In this document: piece by piece, positions 7,820 through 16,361 of the stretch | Numbering within the stretch: position 1 is the stretch's first letter | Layout: every line of letters begins with the position of its first letter | Assembly (NCBI RefSeq): GCF_003435375.1 | Contig: NZ_QWGL01000030.1 | Coordinates: 1 to 32,978, forward strand | Reading direction: 5' to 3' | DNA from: Clostridium sp. AM34-11AC | GTDB taxonomy: Bacteria > Bacillota > Clostridia > Lachnospirales > Lachnospiraceae | Length of the DNA stretch: 32,978 nt | Made by a program: the position numbers and the translations under genes | Notes under the pieces: generated by a model | The model's database searches: none | Told to the model about the DNA's origin: nothing | The model's input: the letters and a program-made list of their open reading frames with translations, nothing else

Positions 7820-9450
7820 TTGATAGCCTCCAAAATATATTCCGGTATTTCTATCTGTTCAGAAGATTCGAAGATTTTCAATCCGCATTCCGTTTTGTTA
7901 TGCTTCATAAATTTCCTCAAATCGTCCTCATCCGTATAAGCAGTACCAAAAATACGATTTAACTTATCTAAACCATTAGCTTTCAAAAGTTTCGGTTCTA
8001 AAGTGTTGTAATTATAATCACTCTTGCCAATCTTAAGTGTCCCTGTGTCCACAACATCATCAACACATATCTTTATATATTCTTTCTGATTTGCACCTAT
8101 ATAATTTTCATACTTTTTGTTGATAGCTGCCAAATCCCCATCGTTATCTGTAACAACCGCGATTTTTGTCTGAATACAATCTGCAATCTCAAGGAAACGT
8201 AAAAATGATACACCTACGGAAATCACTTCTATACCATCCTCTATCGGCAACCGCCCATCATTAAGTTGCATATATGCTTTTTGAATCACCAGCTCGTCCG
8301 AATCTCCTTCACACAAAATAGCTTTCTTACATAAAATCATTCGCAATGTATCATACCCAGCCACCTTCTTAAAGAAATTATATGTATCTCCCGATAGTTC
8401 AGAAAATTTTATTATCCTTAAATTCTCAAGTAGCATCACTTTCCTCAATCCTAACTTATTTGCAACCAAACTACTATGTGTTGAAATAAGTATCTGTTTT
8501 TCTGCATATTGTTCCGAAATACACTTAATCAATTGATTCAATCTTGTATGTGACAGATGATTTTCTGGTTCTTCTAACAAAATAATACTTGCATTTTGTG
8601 AGGTACGTTTTGCTAATGCCAGTTCCGTCTTAACAACACATTGCTCTCCCTTTCCCACATAATGAAATGGTATTTCATCCAATTGTGTAACAAGGCTATT
8701 CTCCCATGCATTTATAGTAACCAATTCTACTGATAATGCTATTTTTTTATCTGTCAAACTTGCATCCTGATTTATTTTATTGTTAATGGCTTCTATTGAA
8801 GGATCATTAATAAATGTATCCCTCATTTTTCTATGTGCCTGTGCAATAGATGTTATATCCTCCGGTTCCAATGCCCCCTTTATAATTCTTGACAAATACA
8901 GATCATTTCCACTTTGATATCTATATTCAGATGAATCAATCAAACTTGATTTATAAGGTATGCCACGTGTTGTGATTGCATCTCTGGCAAAGGTTGTCCA
9001 TGTAATATCATAATATTCAATTGGCAAGCTTTTAACATTGCCCTGTTGCACTAATGCCTCATATTCATCTGCATATTTGTCATTAAATGCAATTTTGAAG
9101 CAAAATCCTTCCGCACTGTTATCTCTATCTGAATTTGCATCCCCATTCATCAAAGGATTTTCATCCCCACCAAAAAAGATTTCTATTGTTATGTATGGAA
9201 GTGCTATAGGTGCCGTGCCTAACAAAACAATATACTCATCTACTGCCTCTTTATTAAAAATATACTGCGAAATTTCATTCCAAATACTCTTCCCGCTAAT
9301 AATTCCGGTTAGTGCCAGATTTATAGCTTCTAGTATTGTAGACTTTCCCGCTTCATTATCTCCAACAACAATGTTTAAACCTTCTTCAAGAGTAATTTCA
9401 AAATCTTTATAGCATTTAAAATTATGAATTTTGACTTTTCTAATAAACAT
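7813..9450 (-). CDS. gajA: Gabija endonuclease GajA, OLD-family ATPase-TOPRIM (545 aa)
   Basis: The protein has an N-terminal ABC-type ATPase half and a C-terminal TOPRIM nuclease half, as in OLD-family enzymes. Visible motifs are NFKCYKDFEI at the start, Walker A GDNEAGKST (30-38), Walker B IILLEEPENH (289-298), the H-loop LISTHSS (321-327), and the TOPRIM elements ILCEGDSDE (378-386, catalytic E381), VTDNDGD (433-439, D435 and D437) and NTLEPKLL. GajA nicks or cuts DNA once nucleotide is depleted during phage infection. The frame is open upstream to 9498, but GAGGAG lies 7 nt before the ATG at 9450 and the beta strand FIRKVKIHNF begins there, so I chose that start. It overlaps gajB. Length is close to the 578 residues of the B. 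cereus protein. Confidence 0.87.
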   Translation of the reverse strand: MFIRKVKIHNFKCYKDFEITLEEGLNIVVGDNEAGKSTILEAINLALTGIISGKSIWNEISQYIFNKEAVDEYIVLLGTAPIALPYITIEIFFGGDENPLMNGDANSDRDNSAEGFCFKIAFNDKYADEYEALVQQGNVKSLPIEYYDITWTTFARDAITTRGIPYKSSLIDSSEYRYQSGNDLYLSRIIKGALEPEDITSIAQAHRKMRDTFINDPSIEAINNKINQDASLTDKKIALSVELVTINAWENSLVTQLDEIPFHYVGKGEQCVVKTELALAKRTSQNASIILLEEPENHLSHTRLNQLIKCISEQYAEKQILISTHSSLVANKLGLRKVMLLENLRIIKFSELSGDTYNFFKKVAGYDTLRMILCKKAILCEGDSDELVIQKAYMQLNDGRLPIEDGIEVISVGVSFLRFLEIADCIQTKIAVVTDNDGDLAAINKKYENYIGANQKEYIKICVDDVVDTGTLKIGKSDYNYNTLEPKLLKANGLDKLNRIFGTAYTDEDDLRKFMKHNKTECGLKIFESSEQIEIPEYILEAIKW

Positions 9451-9544
9451 TCTATATCTCCTCATATTGCTCATATGTATTTCTGCCAAAAACAACATCT
9501 TTTCCCATCATGAGAAATATACTATATTACCTATTTCTATACAC

Positions 9545-10357
9545 TTACGTATAAATCCAAGATTTCATCTCTATTTTTTCTTCTAAGATAATATTTCTGC
9601 TTTCCTTCCCATGGCCACCGACTTCATATACCACCATATGTATATACTGCTTGTGCTCTTTCTTTTGATATTTTGTCAAGTATATGCCTAAATTGTAACC
9701 TCCACTTAACTTTCTCTTTATTTCCTTATCCAAAATCTCAAAGTACTTACTATTATTATTTATTTTCTCTTTTACAATTTCGCTCATTGGAGAGTCAAAC
9801 AAAAAAGTGTGATAAATTGATATTGTTTCCTGATATCTAAGCATAGCATATGGTATATTGTACTTATTTACTGCTTTATAACTATACGCATGAGATTCCA
9901 TAAAAACTTCATACATATGTTCCATTACAGAATTCGGTATATTAACTCCTACAATACCTCTAATATCCTGCTTTATCCTTCTCCAATTCTTTTCAATAAT
10001 TTCTTTTATTTCCTCGGACTCTTCTGTTTTTGTTCTTATTTCCGTGTTCCCCAATGGTGATGGCTTATATAATGAGCAATTTTTCATCTCAGCCTCATTC
10101 CAATACGGAAAGCCTTCTACCGCTCGACCTGTATGTTTCCCATAAAGAGTTACTTTATGGGTTACATTCTGCATCATTTCTTCCCCATACATATTGACAA
10201 TCTGAATTGGATTTCCACATTCAGGACAAATCGAATACAAAGAAAGTCGTTTATCCTTATTAGTTCTGTAATAAGGATAATCATGGCATGTCTGTTTTTC
10301 AAATTCATCTACTGAAAGTTTCAGTGCCTTTCCTTTTTCTATTGCAAAAACATCCAT
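9545..10357 (-). CDS. Uncharacterised CxxC protein upstream of Gabija, 270 aa
   Basis: I do not recognise this family. The first 95 residues have a CPECGNPIQIVNMYG stretch (C44, C47), followed by a beta-rich KVTLYGKHTGRAVEG segment, suggesting a small zinc-binding fold that may use more distant cysteines (C24, C94). The remaining 170 residues are mainly helical and charged and end in a short strand-rich tail. No signal peptide or membrane span is seen. The start is well supported by GGGAGG 9 nt before the ATG. It lies 23 nt after the DUF3800 gene and 94 nt before gajA, so it probably shares a transcript with both. It could be an accessory factor of Gabija or half of a two-gene system with the DUF3800 protein. 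Confidence 0.6.
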   Translation of the reverse strand: MDVFAIEKGKALKLSVDEFEKQTCHDYPYYRTNKDKRLSLYSICPECGNPIQIVNMYGEEMMQNVTHKVTLYGKHTGRAVEGFPYWNEAEMKNCSLYKPSPLGNTEIRTKTEESEEIKEIIEKNWRRIKQDIRGIVGVNIPNSVMEHMYEVFMESHAYSYKAVNKYNIPYAMLRYQETISIYHTFLFDSPMSEIVKEKINNNSKYFEILDKEIKRKLSGGYNLGIYLTKYQKKEHKQYIHMVVYEVGGHGKESRNIILEEKIEMKSWIYT

Positions 10358-10380
10358 ATCATCAAACCTCCCGATTCAAA

Positions 10381-11526
10381 CTATTTTTCCTTTCTGCTCT
10401 TTACCATTTCGAAAAATCTATTAAGTATTCCTATCCCATCCCAAGGACCAATCGAACATAAAAATCCGGGATTCTCCCGATCTGCTTCCATACGTAGCTT
10501 ATCAATCAGTAAAATATTTTCAACCTGAAGCTTTGATAAACCTTCAACATCTCTTCTACGCTGATTTACACTTGTGGAATTTATGTACTTAAATAGTTTT
10601 CCTAAAATCCCTGCTACTACATCCGATAACTGCACGAATATGTCTGTCTCAGATTTCACAAAGTTGAAATTATCTGCCATATTCTCCCCCATTGCTATCT
10701 GCTTTTTTACTATGTCCTGTACTGTCGTTTCCTCATCAAATATGTGCCTTGACTTCTGATATTTTCGGATAGGGTCAGCATAGAATTCCGCATAGTTTTC
10801 CTGCATAACATAATCATCGTTATCATGTAAAAATACTAATTCATCACTCTGTGCTGCCCTGGCAAGCATTCCTGCTAGGAACTTTTCCTCTTCCTTCATT
10901 TCTCTCCTGCTCCCGAGCAAGAACAGTAAGTCATTACAAAATGCTTCTACATCCTCCCGCTGTATATTGGGGTACTTATATTTGAACATCAAGATTTGTA
11001 ATGCGTCTGCTTTCCCTTTAAACATATAATAAAATACACTCTTCATTTTAAAATAGTCATATCCAAATTCACTTATCTCATCAGGTTTTACAATGGAATC
11101 GAATATTTCAACAAGTGTATAAAATAAATTATTCACATTAGTGTAATGAATATAAAAAGGCGATTTATCTATCCATGATAAAGTTTCAAATAATCGTCTT
11201 TCCTTCACGCACTGCAAAAAATCACCTTTTGCATACAGATTTTTAAACTTAATCTCTTCTACATTTGCTTGCAACTTTAATGGTTTGCGGAATGTTTCAA
11301 GCGAAGCTTCTACTTTTTCTTCCTCTTTTCTTACTAACCCTGCCAGCACAAAGTCAGCTGTATGATCCGTATTAAACTGCTGCTTACTATCATCAACCCA
11401 AAACTTTCTGCAATTATTACTTTCATCATAATAGAACACATACTTCGTTTGATTGTTGATCCCCCACATATCACACAGTTCCTGTTGCATGAAAACTAAT
11501 GGATCTATATTCTTTTCTTCTGCCAT
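10381..11526 (-). CDS. DUF3800-like protein, first gene of the defence run (381 aa)
   Basis: The layout fits the DUF3800 family, predicted to have an RNase-H-like fold: an early acidic motif VFYYDESNN (D34, E35), a strand after it (ADFVLAGLV), EIKFKNLY (about 90-98) and near the C-terminus DIFVQLSDVVAGILGK (conserved Q-L-x-D-x-x-A). The acidic residues could bind metal, so a nuclease role is plausible but unproven. The frame is open to a TTG at 11559, but GGGAGG lies 10 nt before the ATG at 11526, which I take as the start. It is the most upstream gene of the co-directional cassette, preceded by an extended -10 promoter. DUF3800 genes are frequent in defence and mobile DNA. Confidence 0.7.
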   Translation of the reverse strand: MAEEKNIDPLVFMQQELCDMWGINNQTKYVFYYDESNNCRKFWVDDSKQQFNTDHTADFVLAGLVRKEEEKVEASLETFRKPLKLQANVEEIKFKNLYAKGDFLQCVKERRLFETLSWIDKSPFYIHYTNVNNLFYTLVEIFDSIVKPDEISEFGYDYFKMKSVFYYMFKGKADALQILMFKYKYPNIQREDVEAFCNDLLFLLGSRREMKEEEKFLAGMLARAAQSDELVFLHDNDDYVMQENYAEFYADPIRKYQKSRHIFDEETTVQDIVKKQIAMGENMADNFNFVKSETDIFVQLSDVVAGILGKLFKYINSTSVNQRRRDVEGLSKLQVENILLIDKLRMEADRENPGFLCSIGPWDGIGILNRFFEMVKSRKEK

Positions 11527-11576
11527 AGAACGAATACCTCCCATATCAGAATTGTTCAACCTCTTCCAACACTTAT

Positions 11577-11585
11577 ATTATAGCA
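11577..11585 (-). promoter_or_regulatory. Extended -10 promoter for the defence cassette
   Basis: On the minus strand the sequence reads TGCTATAAT, a perfect -10 hexamer with the TGn extension, about 50 nt before the DUF3800 start codon. No good -35 box is seen at 16-18 nt, which is common for extended -10 promoters. No other clear promoter lies in the short gaps of the cassette downstream, so it may drive most of it. Confidence 0.5.
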
Positions 11586-11789
11586 CTTGAATATACCTTT
11601 TTCTATTCTTTTAAACACCAACGACCTATTTACAATACACAATGTGCATTCCACATTTTACACATTACACACGCTTCCGCGTTTTGAAAGTCTTTCCACT
11701 CATTGTCGATATAAATAAGAGGTAAAATGGATCAGGTTCCTAATAACTCTAAAAACAATAACTGAATTATAAAAAGGAGATACTTACAC

Positions 11790-11924
11790 ATGAATACACT
11801 TATTCCCATTACTGAGAAATACCTTGAATACTGTAAATCATAGAAAAGACTATACTATAAGACAATTAAAGCATATCGAATTGATTTAAAACAGTTTACA
11901 TCCTTCATTGCATTCTGCGCATGA
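11790..11924 (+). pseudogene. Tyrosine recombinase/integrase N-terminal remnant
   Basis: This is the only plus-strand coding trace in the island. AAGGAG precedes ATG 11790. The frame reads MNTLIPITEKYLEYCKS, a TAG (11841-11843), then KRLYYKTIKAYRIDLKQF, ending at a TGA at 11922. This is the SAM-like core-binding domain that opens phage-type integrases. The catalytic domain is gone. The last codons run into the 3' end of the opposing HNH gene, so a deletion joined two broken genes. It suggests that the island or its neighbour once moved by site-specific recombination. Confidence 0.75.
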
Positions 11925-12722
11925 TAAAACGAGATTCCAGATCTTATCATCTTTTACAAATGACCATGGAATAAAATGGTCTACGTGAATGCTCTTCTGC
12001 AATTTTTTTCCGCAATAAAAGCATGTATTCTCTTCGAATTCTTTTCTAAGAATTTCTCTATATACCGACAGATTATCTCTGCGCGGTGTTGATAATTCCA
12101 ATTTGTTTATTACTCTGATCAGAACATCATCATTGTTAATTTGCTCCAGCATACGCGCCCAGGAATAATAATTTAACTTTTCAAGTTCGTATTTATATTT
12201 CAATATAAACTCATAAACACAGGGATTCAATGTAAGGCCAGATTCTTTCAAATCAAATGAATAAATCGTTCCATTAAAATCATTATACAGTGCCCCAATA
12301 ACATTCTTTTAGCATTCCTGTACAACCAATTTAATAATACTTGTTCTCTTTCCTTCTTCAATAGATGCAAACTCTAATATGGATAACAACGGATTTTCCG
12401 TTGTTGCTTCCTGGAAAATTTTTTCTATCTTTGAATACTCCGATTTTCCATCTTTTCTCATTTGACACAAATGGTACTTAACAACTAAATTCCAATAGTT
12501 TTCTGCAAATTTGGCAAATAACTGCTCATACGTATAATAGATACCTTGTTCTTTGCTTTTTCCCGAAAAAACATTATCCAAAATTGCCTTAATCAAGCCA
12601 AATTTATATGTATTTCTTTTTCTGCACTCATCTGAAAATACATAGTTGAACAATGACCATATATACTCTTCATCTAAGTCATATTTTGTTATTAAACCAC
12701 ATTTTAAATCCCAGCCTGCCAT
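11886..12722 (-). pseudogene. HNH endonuclease gene with in-frame stop and truncated 3' end
   Basis: Two same-frame ORFs make one gene. The first, from ATG 12722 (MAGWDLKCGLITKYD), ends at a TAA (12309-12311). The frame then stays open (KNVIGALYNDFNGTIYSFDL) and runs on into KESGLTLNPCVYEF and a C-terminal HNH motif: CFYCGKKL, HVDHFIPWSF, NLVLSCAECN. In complete relatives the cysteine pair is followed by more sequence. Here it ends a few residues later at the junction with the integrase remnant. The TAA could come from one substitution in a Lys, Gln or Leu codon. The upstream TTG at 12752 is a weaker start. It is probably inactive. Confidence 0.75.
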
Positions 12723-12754
12723 GCAACTATCACTATCTCCAATCAAACACAATG

Positions 12755-12914
12755 TTAGAAATCATCATCCTCATCACTATCATCATCAAAATCCACGGCA
12801 TCCCCGAACAATGCTATATGCTCTTCACGACTGGTACAAAGCATTTCATCTTTCATTATCTGTTTCGAAAGCATCGATTTCTCCATCATCATTTAAATCC
12901 ATCCATTCACGCAT
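12755..12914 (-). pseudogene. Small acidic protein gene with a frameshift
   Basis: GGGGG lies 8 nt before ATG 12914, which opens MREWMDLNDDGEIDAFE and stops after 22 residues (TGA 12846). The -strand frame shifted by one base continues as KQIMKDEMLCTSREEHIALF and ends in a run of aspartates (stop at 12755). The two pieces join naturally around 12865 if one base was lost or gained there. The first part resembles an EF-hand-like loop (DLNDDGEID). Short acidic proteins of this build are common in Lachnospiraceae, function unknown. It lies directly upstream of the broken HNH gene. Confidence 0.5.
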
Positions 12915-13054
12915 ATATAATACCCCCTGATTCACCGCAGGTTCACCTGCAGACCTTCTTTTTCTCTATCATATCACAGATATTAGTATTTGTGTCGCAT
13001 TTCAGGTGACAAAAAAGCTACAGTTTTTCCTGCATTTATGTATCTATCATAAGA

Positions 13055-13106
13055 TTTAAAAAGACCGCTCCCCAAAATCTCAACCCGAGATCCTGGAAAG
13101 CGGTCT
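13055..13106 (-). terminator. Rho-independent terminator of rnpB
   Basis: On the minus strand AAGACCGCT (13098-13106) pairs perfectly with AGCGGTCTT (13061-13069), followed by a T-rich run. It lies about 25 nt after the 3' end of RNase P RNA. Confidence 0.85.
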
Positions 13107-13130
13107 TCATCATTTTCCTTATTCAATATT

Positions 13131-13475
13131 CTGAGCAAGACGATAAGCCGGGTTATGTCGTTGGATGGTCATCTATCTAGACCGTCCGTCACCGGACGGC
13201 TCAAGCGGCCTACCCGGAAGCAGACGGGCCGCCTTATGCTTCCTGTTTGGCCTTGCTTCGAGTGGGGTTTGCATGTGCCCTCCCTGTTACCATTGAGGCG
13301 GTAGTCTCTTACACTGCCTTTCCACCCTTACATGTTTCCATGCGGTTTATTTCTGTTGCACTGTCCCTGAAGTCGCCTTCGCCGGACGTTATCCGGCACC
13401 CTGCCCTTTGAAGCCCGGACTTTCCTCTCCTGCATCCCTTAGGACTGCAGCAGCGACCATCTGTCTTACTCAGAA
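13131..13475 (-). ncRNA. rnpB: RNase P RNA, bacterial class A
   Basis: This is the catalytic RNA that matures tRNA 5' ends. Minus-strand landmarks in order are GAGGAAAGTCCGGGC near the 5' end, an ACAGAAA block followed by CCGC, AAGGGTGGAAAGGCAG, GGTAACAGGGAGGG, AAACCCCACTCGAAGCAAGG, and ACATAACCCGGCTTA at the 3' end. The 5' segment CTGAGTAAGAC pairs with the 3' segment GTCTTGCTCAG, forming helix P1 and fixing the ends to within a few bases. A promoter lies just upstream and a terminator just downstream, so it is its own transcription unit between the accessory island and the core genes. Confidence 0.95.
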
Positions 13476-13482
13476 CTTGTTC

Positions 13483-13511
13483 ATTTTAGCATATATTTAT
13501 TTTGATGTCCA
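13483..13511 (-). promoter_or_regulatory. Sigma-A promoter of rnpB
   Basis: TGGACA (13506-13511), 17-nt spacer, TAAAAT (13483-13488), with TGC directly before the -10 as an extended element. The predicted start, about 7 nt downstream, coincides with the RNA 5' end. Confidence 0.8.
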
Positions 13512-13608
13512 GACGTGTGTTTATATTTTTTTCGTTACGGCTTTTACAGATAATGTCCATATGGATGCACACTCCTATGAAAATACCACAGAAAAAAAGC
13601 GGATACAA

Positions 13609-15264
13609 CTACACGTTCAGGCAGCTTCCCCCGATAAACTCCCTGAGAATCGAAGTCTTCGGGATCACATCACTGTCGATGGCAAGGAAATAGTCCAGGA
13701 ATTTGAGGAGCCGTTTTGCCTCATCATACTCTTCCCGGTCTCTCGGGATATTGAAGAGCAGCGGTTCCGCATAGAGCTTCAATACCGCAAGCTCATACAC
13801 AAGCGCGGAGTTAAACATCACATCGGCGCTCTCCTGGTACGGGAAGATATTCTTGTCCTCGCCGCGGCGCACCGACGGCCAGCGCTCGATCGTCTCTAAC
13901 GCGGAGGTTCCTCTTGTTCTCGCGTCCCGCACCATCCGGCGGATCAGTCGTCCGTCAGTTGTCGGGATCCGGTTGTGCTCATCCACATTCAACTGGGTCA
14001 GGGCGCTGATGTAGATCTTAAATTTGCTGTCCTTCGGAAGTTCTGAGGACATCGCGTCATTCAGGCAGTGGATGCCCTCGATGACGAGAATATCCTTCTT
14101 TCCAAGCTTCAGCATTTCGCCTTTGTATTCCCTCTTACCGGTCTTAAAGTTAAACCGTGGAAGTTCGATGGTCTTACCGGAGAGCAGAGCGTTCATATCC
14201 TCATTAAACTGCGGAATATCCACGCACCCAAGCGCCTCAAAATCCGGCTGCCCGTTCTCGTCAAGCGGATACTCTTCCCGGTTGCGAAAATAGTTGTCCA
14301 CAGAGATCGGATGCGGATTGTATCCAAGCGCCGCAAACTGAGTTGAAAGCCTGTGGCTGAAGGTTGTCTTACCGGACGAAGACGGTCCCGCGATCATCAC
14401 GATCCTGCGGTCCGGATCCTTCACTGCCTTCTCAGCAACCTGACCGATATTTTTCTCCTGCAGCGCCTCCTGCATCAGGATCAGATCCTGCCCTCTGCCG
14501 TCCACGATCATCTTATTTAATGCGCCGACGTTCGGTACCTCCAGGCTGTCACTCCAGCGGTAGGAAGAATGCAGGATTGAAAACAGCTTCTCCCGGATCG
14601 CCGGATGCTCCACATGTTTCGGATCCGTTTTCACCGGAAGCAGGAGCAAAAATCCCGCATGACACGGAACAAGGTCAAAATACTTCACATAACTTGTGTC
14701 CGGAACCATATATCCATAAAAATAGTCCTCAAACTCCCCAATGCTGTAAATATTCACCCGCGACGCCCGACGATACTGGAACAGCTGCTCCTTATCATGC
14801 ATCCCATGCTTTCCAAAGAGCTCCACCGCGTCATCTGTATTGACACTCCGCTTTTTCACCGGGATCGCTGCGTCCCTAAGTTTCTCCATATGTACCTTCA
14901 CTGAAGTCAGCAGCTTCTCGTCTACCGGAATATCCCCGACAAGTTCTCCATAAATCCCGTTTCCCAGAGCAAAGTCGATCTGGATCTTCCTGATCTTCTC
15001 TCGCGGAATTACCTCATAAAACGCCTTCAGCATCAGAAAGATCGCACTGCGCTCATACGTCTTATAACCTGCATTTTCCTTCGCTGTGATAAAAGAAATC
15101 TCAGAATCTCCCGCCAGAGTCTTTTCAAGCTCCCTGAGCTTTCCATTGACCCGCACAAGCAGGATATCATTCTCATACTGATCCTGAAAATCTCTCGCGA
15201 TCTCCAGATAGGTTGTTCCCTCCGGATACGATCTTTCGATTCCATTCACCTTAACAACTGCCAT
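13609..15264 (-). CDS. TGS-domain nucleoside (uridine kinase-like) kinase, 551 aa
   Basis: The protein combines an N-terminal TGS domain (about 1-62) and a threonyl-tRNA-synthetase-like second domain (about 65-230) with a C-terminal phosphoribulokinase/uridine kinase domain. The P-loop is AGPSSSGKTT (292-301); SVDNYF (321-326) and DILVIEGIHCLND (391-403) are further kinase landmarks. It probably phosphorylates uridine, cytidine or a related nucleoside in salvage; the synthetase-like part has no known aminoacylation role. The frame is open to 15321, but GGGAGG 8 nt before ATG 15264 and the usual family length favour that start. A 205-nt inverted repeat lies upstream, between this gene and the Nif3-like gene. 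Confidence 0.9.
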   Translation of the reverse strand: MAVVKVNGIERSYPEGTTYLEIARDFQDQYENDILLVRVNGKLRELEKTLAGDSEISFITAKENAGYKTYERSAIFLMLKAFYEVIPREKIRKIQIDFALGNGIYGELVGDIPVDEKLLTSVKVHMEKLRDAAIPVKKRSVNTDDAVELFGKHGMHDKEQLFQYRRASRVNIYSIGEFEDYFYGYMVPDTSYVKYFDLVPCHAGFLLLLPVKTDPKHVEHPAIREKLFSILHSSYRWSDSLEVPNVGALNKMIVDGRGQDLILMQEALQEKNIGQVAEKAVKDPDRRIVMIAGPSSSGKTTFSHRLSTQFAALGYNPHPISVDNYFRNREEYPLDENGQPDFEALGCVDIPQFNEDMNALLSGKTIELPRFNFKTGKREYKGEMLKLGKKDILVIEGIHCLNDAMSSELPKDSKFKIYISALTQLNVDEHNRIPTTDGRLIRRMVRDARTRGTSALETIERWPSVRRGEDKNIFPYQESADVMFNSALVYELAVLKLYAEPLLFNIPRDREEYDEAKRLLKFLDYFLAIDSDVIPKTSILREFIGGSCLNV

Positions 15265-15337
15265 AAAACCACCTCCCACAACCTCTCCGCTGATGCCATT
15301 CACAACATCAGCAACAACCATCTCATTTCGATCTATA

Positions 15338-15542
15338 GCACCGGTCAGCCTCCGATCCCGGGCGCCTGTTTTTCGGGGATTGGCTTCCTCTTAGCTCGCA
15401 GGTGAATGCGTTGGAGGAAAGGTGACACTTGTCTGAGCGAAGCGAGTTGTGTCACCTTTTCTCCGCCCTTAGCATTCGCATGCAAGCTTAGAGGAACCGC
15501 CCCGAAAATCATCTCAGCCCGGGGGCGGAGGCTGACCGGTGC
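15338..15542. repeat. Giant imperfect inverted repeat (205 nt)
   Basis: The outer arms are a perfect 17-bp match: GCACCGGTCAGCCTCCG (15338-15354) against its reverse complement at 15526-15542. Inside, TTTTCGGGG pairs with CCCCGAAAA, CCTCTTAGCT with AGCTTAGAGG, and AAGGTGACAC (15419-15428) with GTGTCACCTT (15449-15458). All are centred at about 15439, where GAGCGAAGCGAG forms the tip. The whole intergenic space is thus one long foldback. No flanking target duplication is visible. It could be a degenerate mobile element or a structured leader of the nucleoside kinase gene. Confidence 0.85.
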
Positions 15543-15560
15543 GTCCCCGAAGCCAATTAC

Positions 15561-16361
15561 CTACACCGCGACCGCCGGAAACTTCACCGCCATCTTCACG
15601 ACTTCGATATCATCAGGTAACTTTTCCTTCAAAAATCCTTCCATGAAATCCATGAAAATATGCTCCAGCCCATAATGACCCGCATCAATGATCATCATCC
15701 CCTGAGCCGCCGCGTCGATTCCCTCATGGTGGCTGATATCTCCGGTGATAAACGCCTGAGCGCCTGCCTTCAGTGCCTCCTTAAGCTCACTTCCACCGGC
15801 CCCCGGGCAGGTAGCTGCCTTCACAATTGGAGTATCCTCATAGAGCTCACTTCCATAAACAGTCACAAACGGAAGTCCAAACCGGTTCTTAACCTCTCTC
15901 GCGAGCTCCAAGCCCTTCATAGGCACTTTCAACGATCCTGTCTTACCGATTCCGTACTCCGTCCCGGAAATCTCTCCCATGGCCTCCAGCGGCTTCTGAT
16001 CGGTAAAATTCAACCGGTCCGCCACAATATCTGCCATACACCCCGGCGCCGAATCAAAATTTGTATGCATCGCATAGTATGACACATCCGACTGGATCAG
16101 GGACACAAGCCGTCTTCCAATAAAATCCTCGTCCGAAACATGCTTCACCGGCTTAAAGATCAGCGGATGATGGCTTAACAGCATATCTGCCCCGATCTCC
16201 TTCGCCCGCTCCACCGCCGCATCATCCGCGTCCAGCGTCAAAAGGATCTTCTTCACGTCCTTGTCGATCCGCCCTGCTAAAAGTCCCGGATTATCCCAGT
16301 CACAGGCACAGGACTTCGGCGCAAGCGTCTCTAAGATTTCAATGATCTCCCTGCATTTCAT
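15561..16361 (-). CDS. Nif3-like dinuclear metal centre protein (YqfO family), 266 aa
   Basis: This is a member of the Nif3/DUF34 family, hexameric proteins with a two-metal site; often named GTP cyclohydrolase I type 2 homologue, though the real substrate is not established. Metal-site residues are visible: DWDNPGLL near the start, LLSHHPLIFK (H64, H65), MHTNFD (99-103) and a late GDISHHEG motif. The length fits the short form without the inserted central domain. Its start lies inside the 3' end of trmK, overlapping by about 23 nt, so the two are translationally linked. This trmK-nif3 pairing behind rpoD is common in Firmicutes. Confidence 0.92.
   Translation of the reverse strand: MKCREIIEILETLAPKSCACDWDNPGLLAGRIDKDVKKILLTLDADDAAVERAKEIGADMLLSHHPLIFKPVKHVSDEDFIGRRLVSLIQSDVSYYAMHTNFDSAPGCMADIVADRLNFTDQKPLEAMGEISGTEYGIGKTGSLKVPMKGLELAREVKNRFGLPFVTVYGSELYEDTPIVKAATCPGAGGSELKEALKAGAQAFITGDISHHEGIDAAAQGMMIIDAGHYGLEHIFMDFMEGFLKEKLPDDIEVVKMAVKFPAVAV

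Noticed and set aside
6713..9450. OLD nuclease plus helicase as a PARIS or retron system
   Set aside because: The partner is a clear UvrD-like helicase overlapping the nuclease gene, which fits Gabija; no reverse transcriptase or AriB-like gene is present.
13408..13899. Plus-strand ORF of 163 codons over rnpB
   Set aside because: It crosses RNase P RNA, its promoter and the 3' end of the kinase gene; not a real gene.
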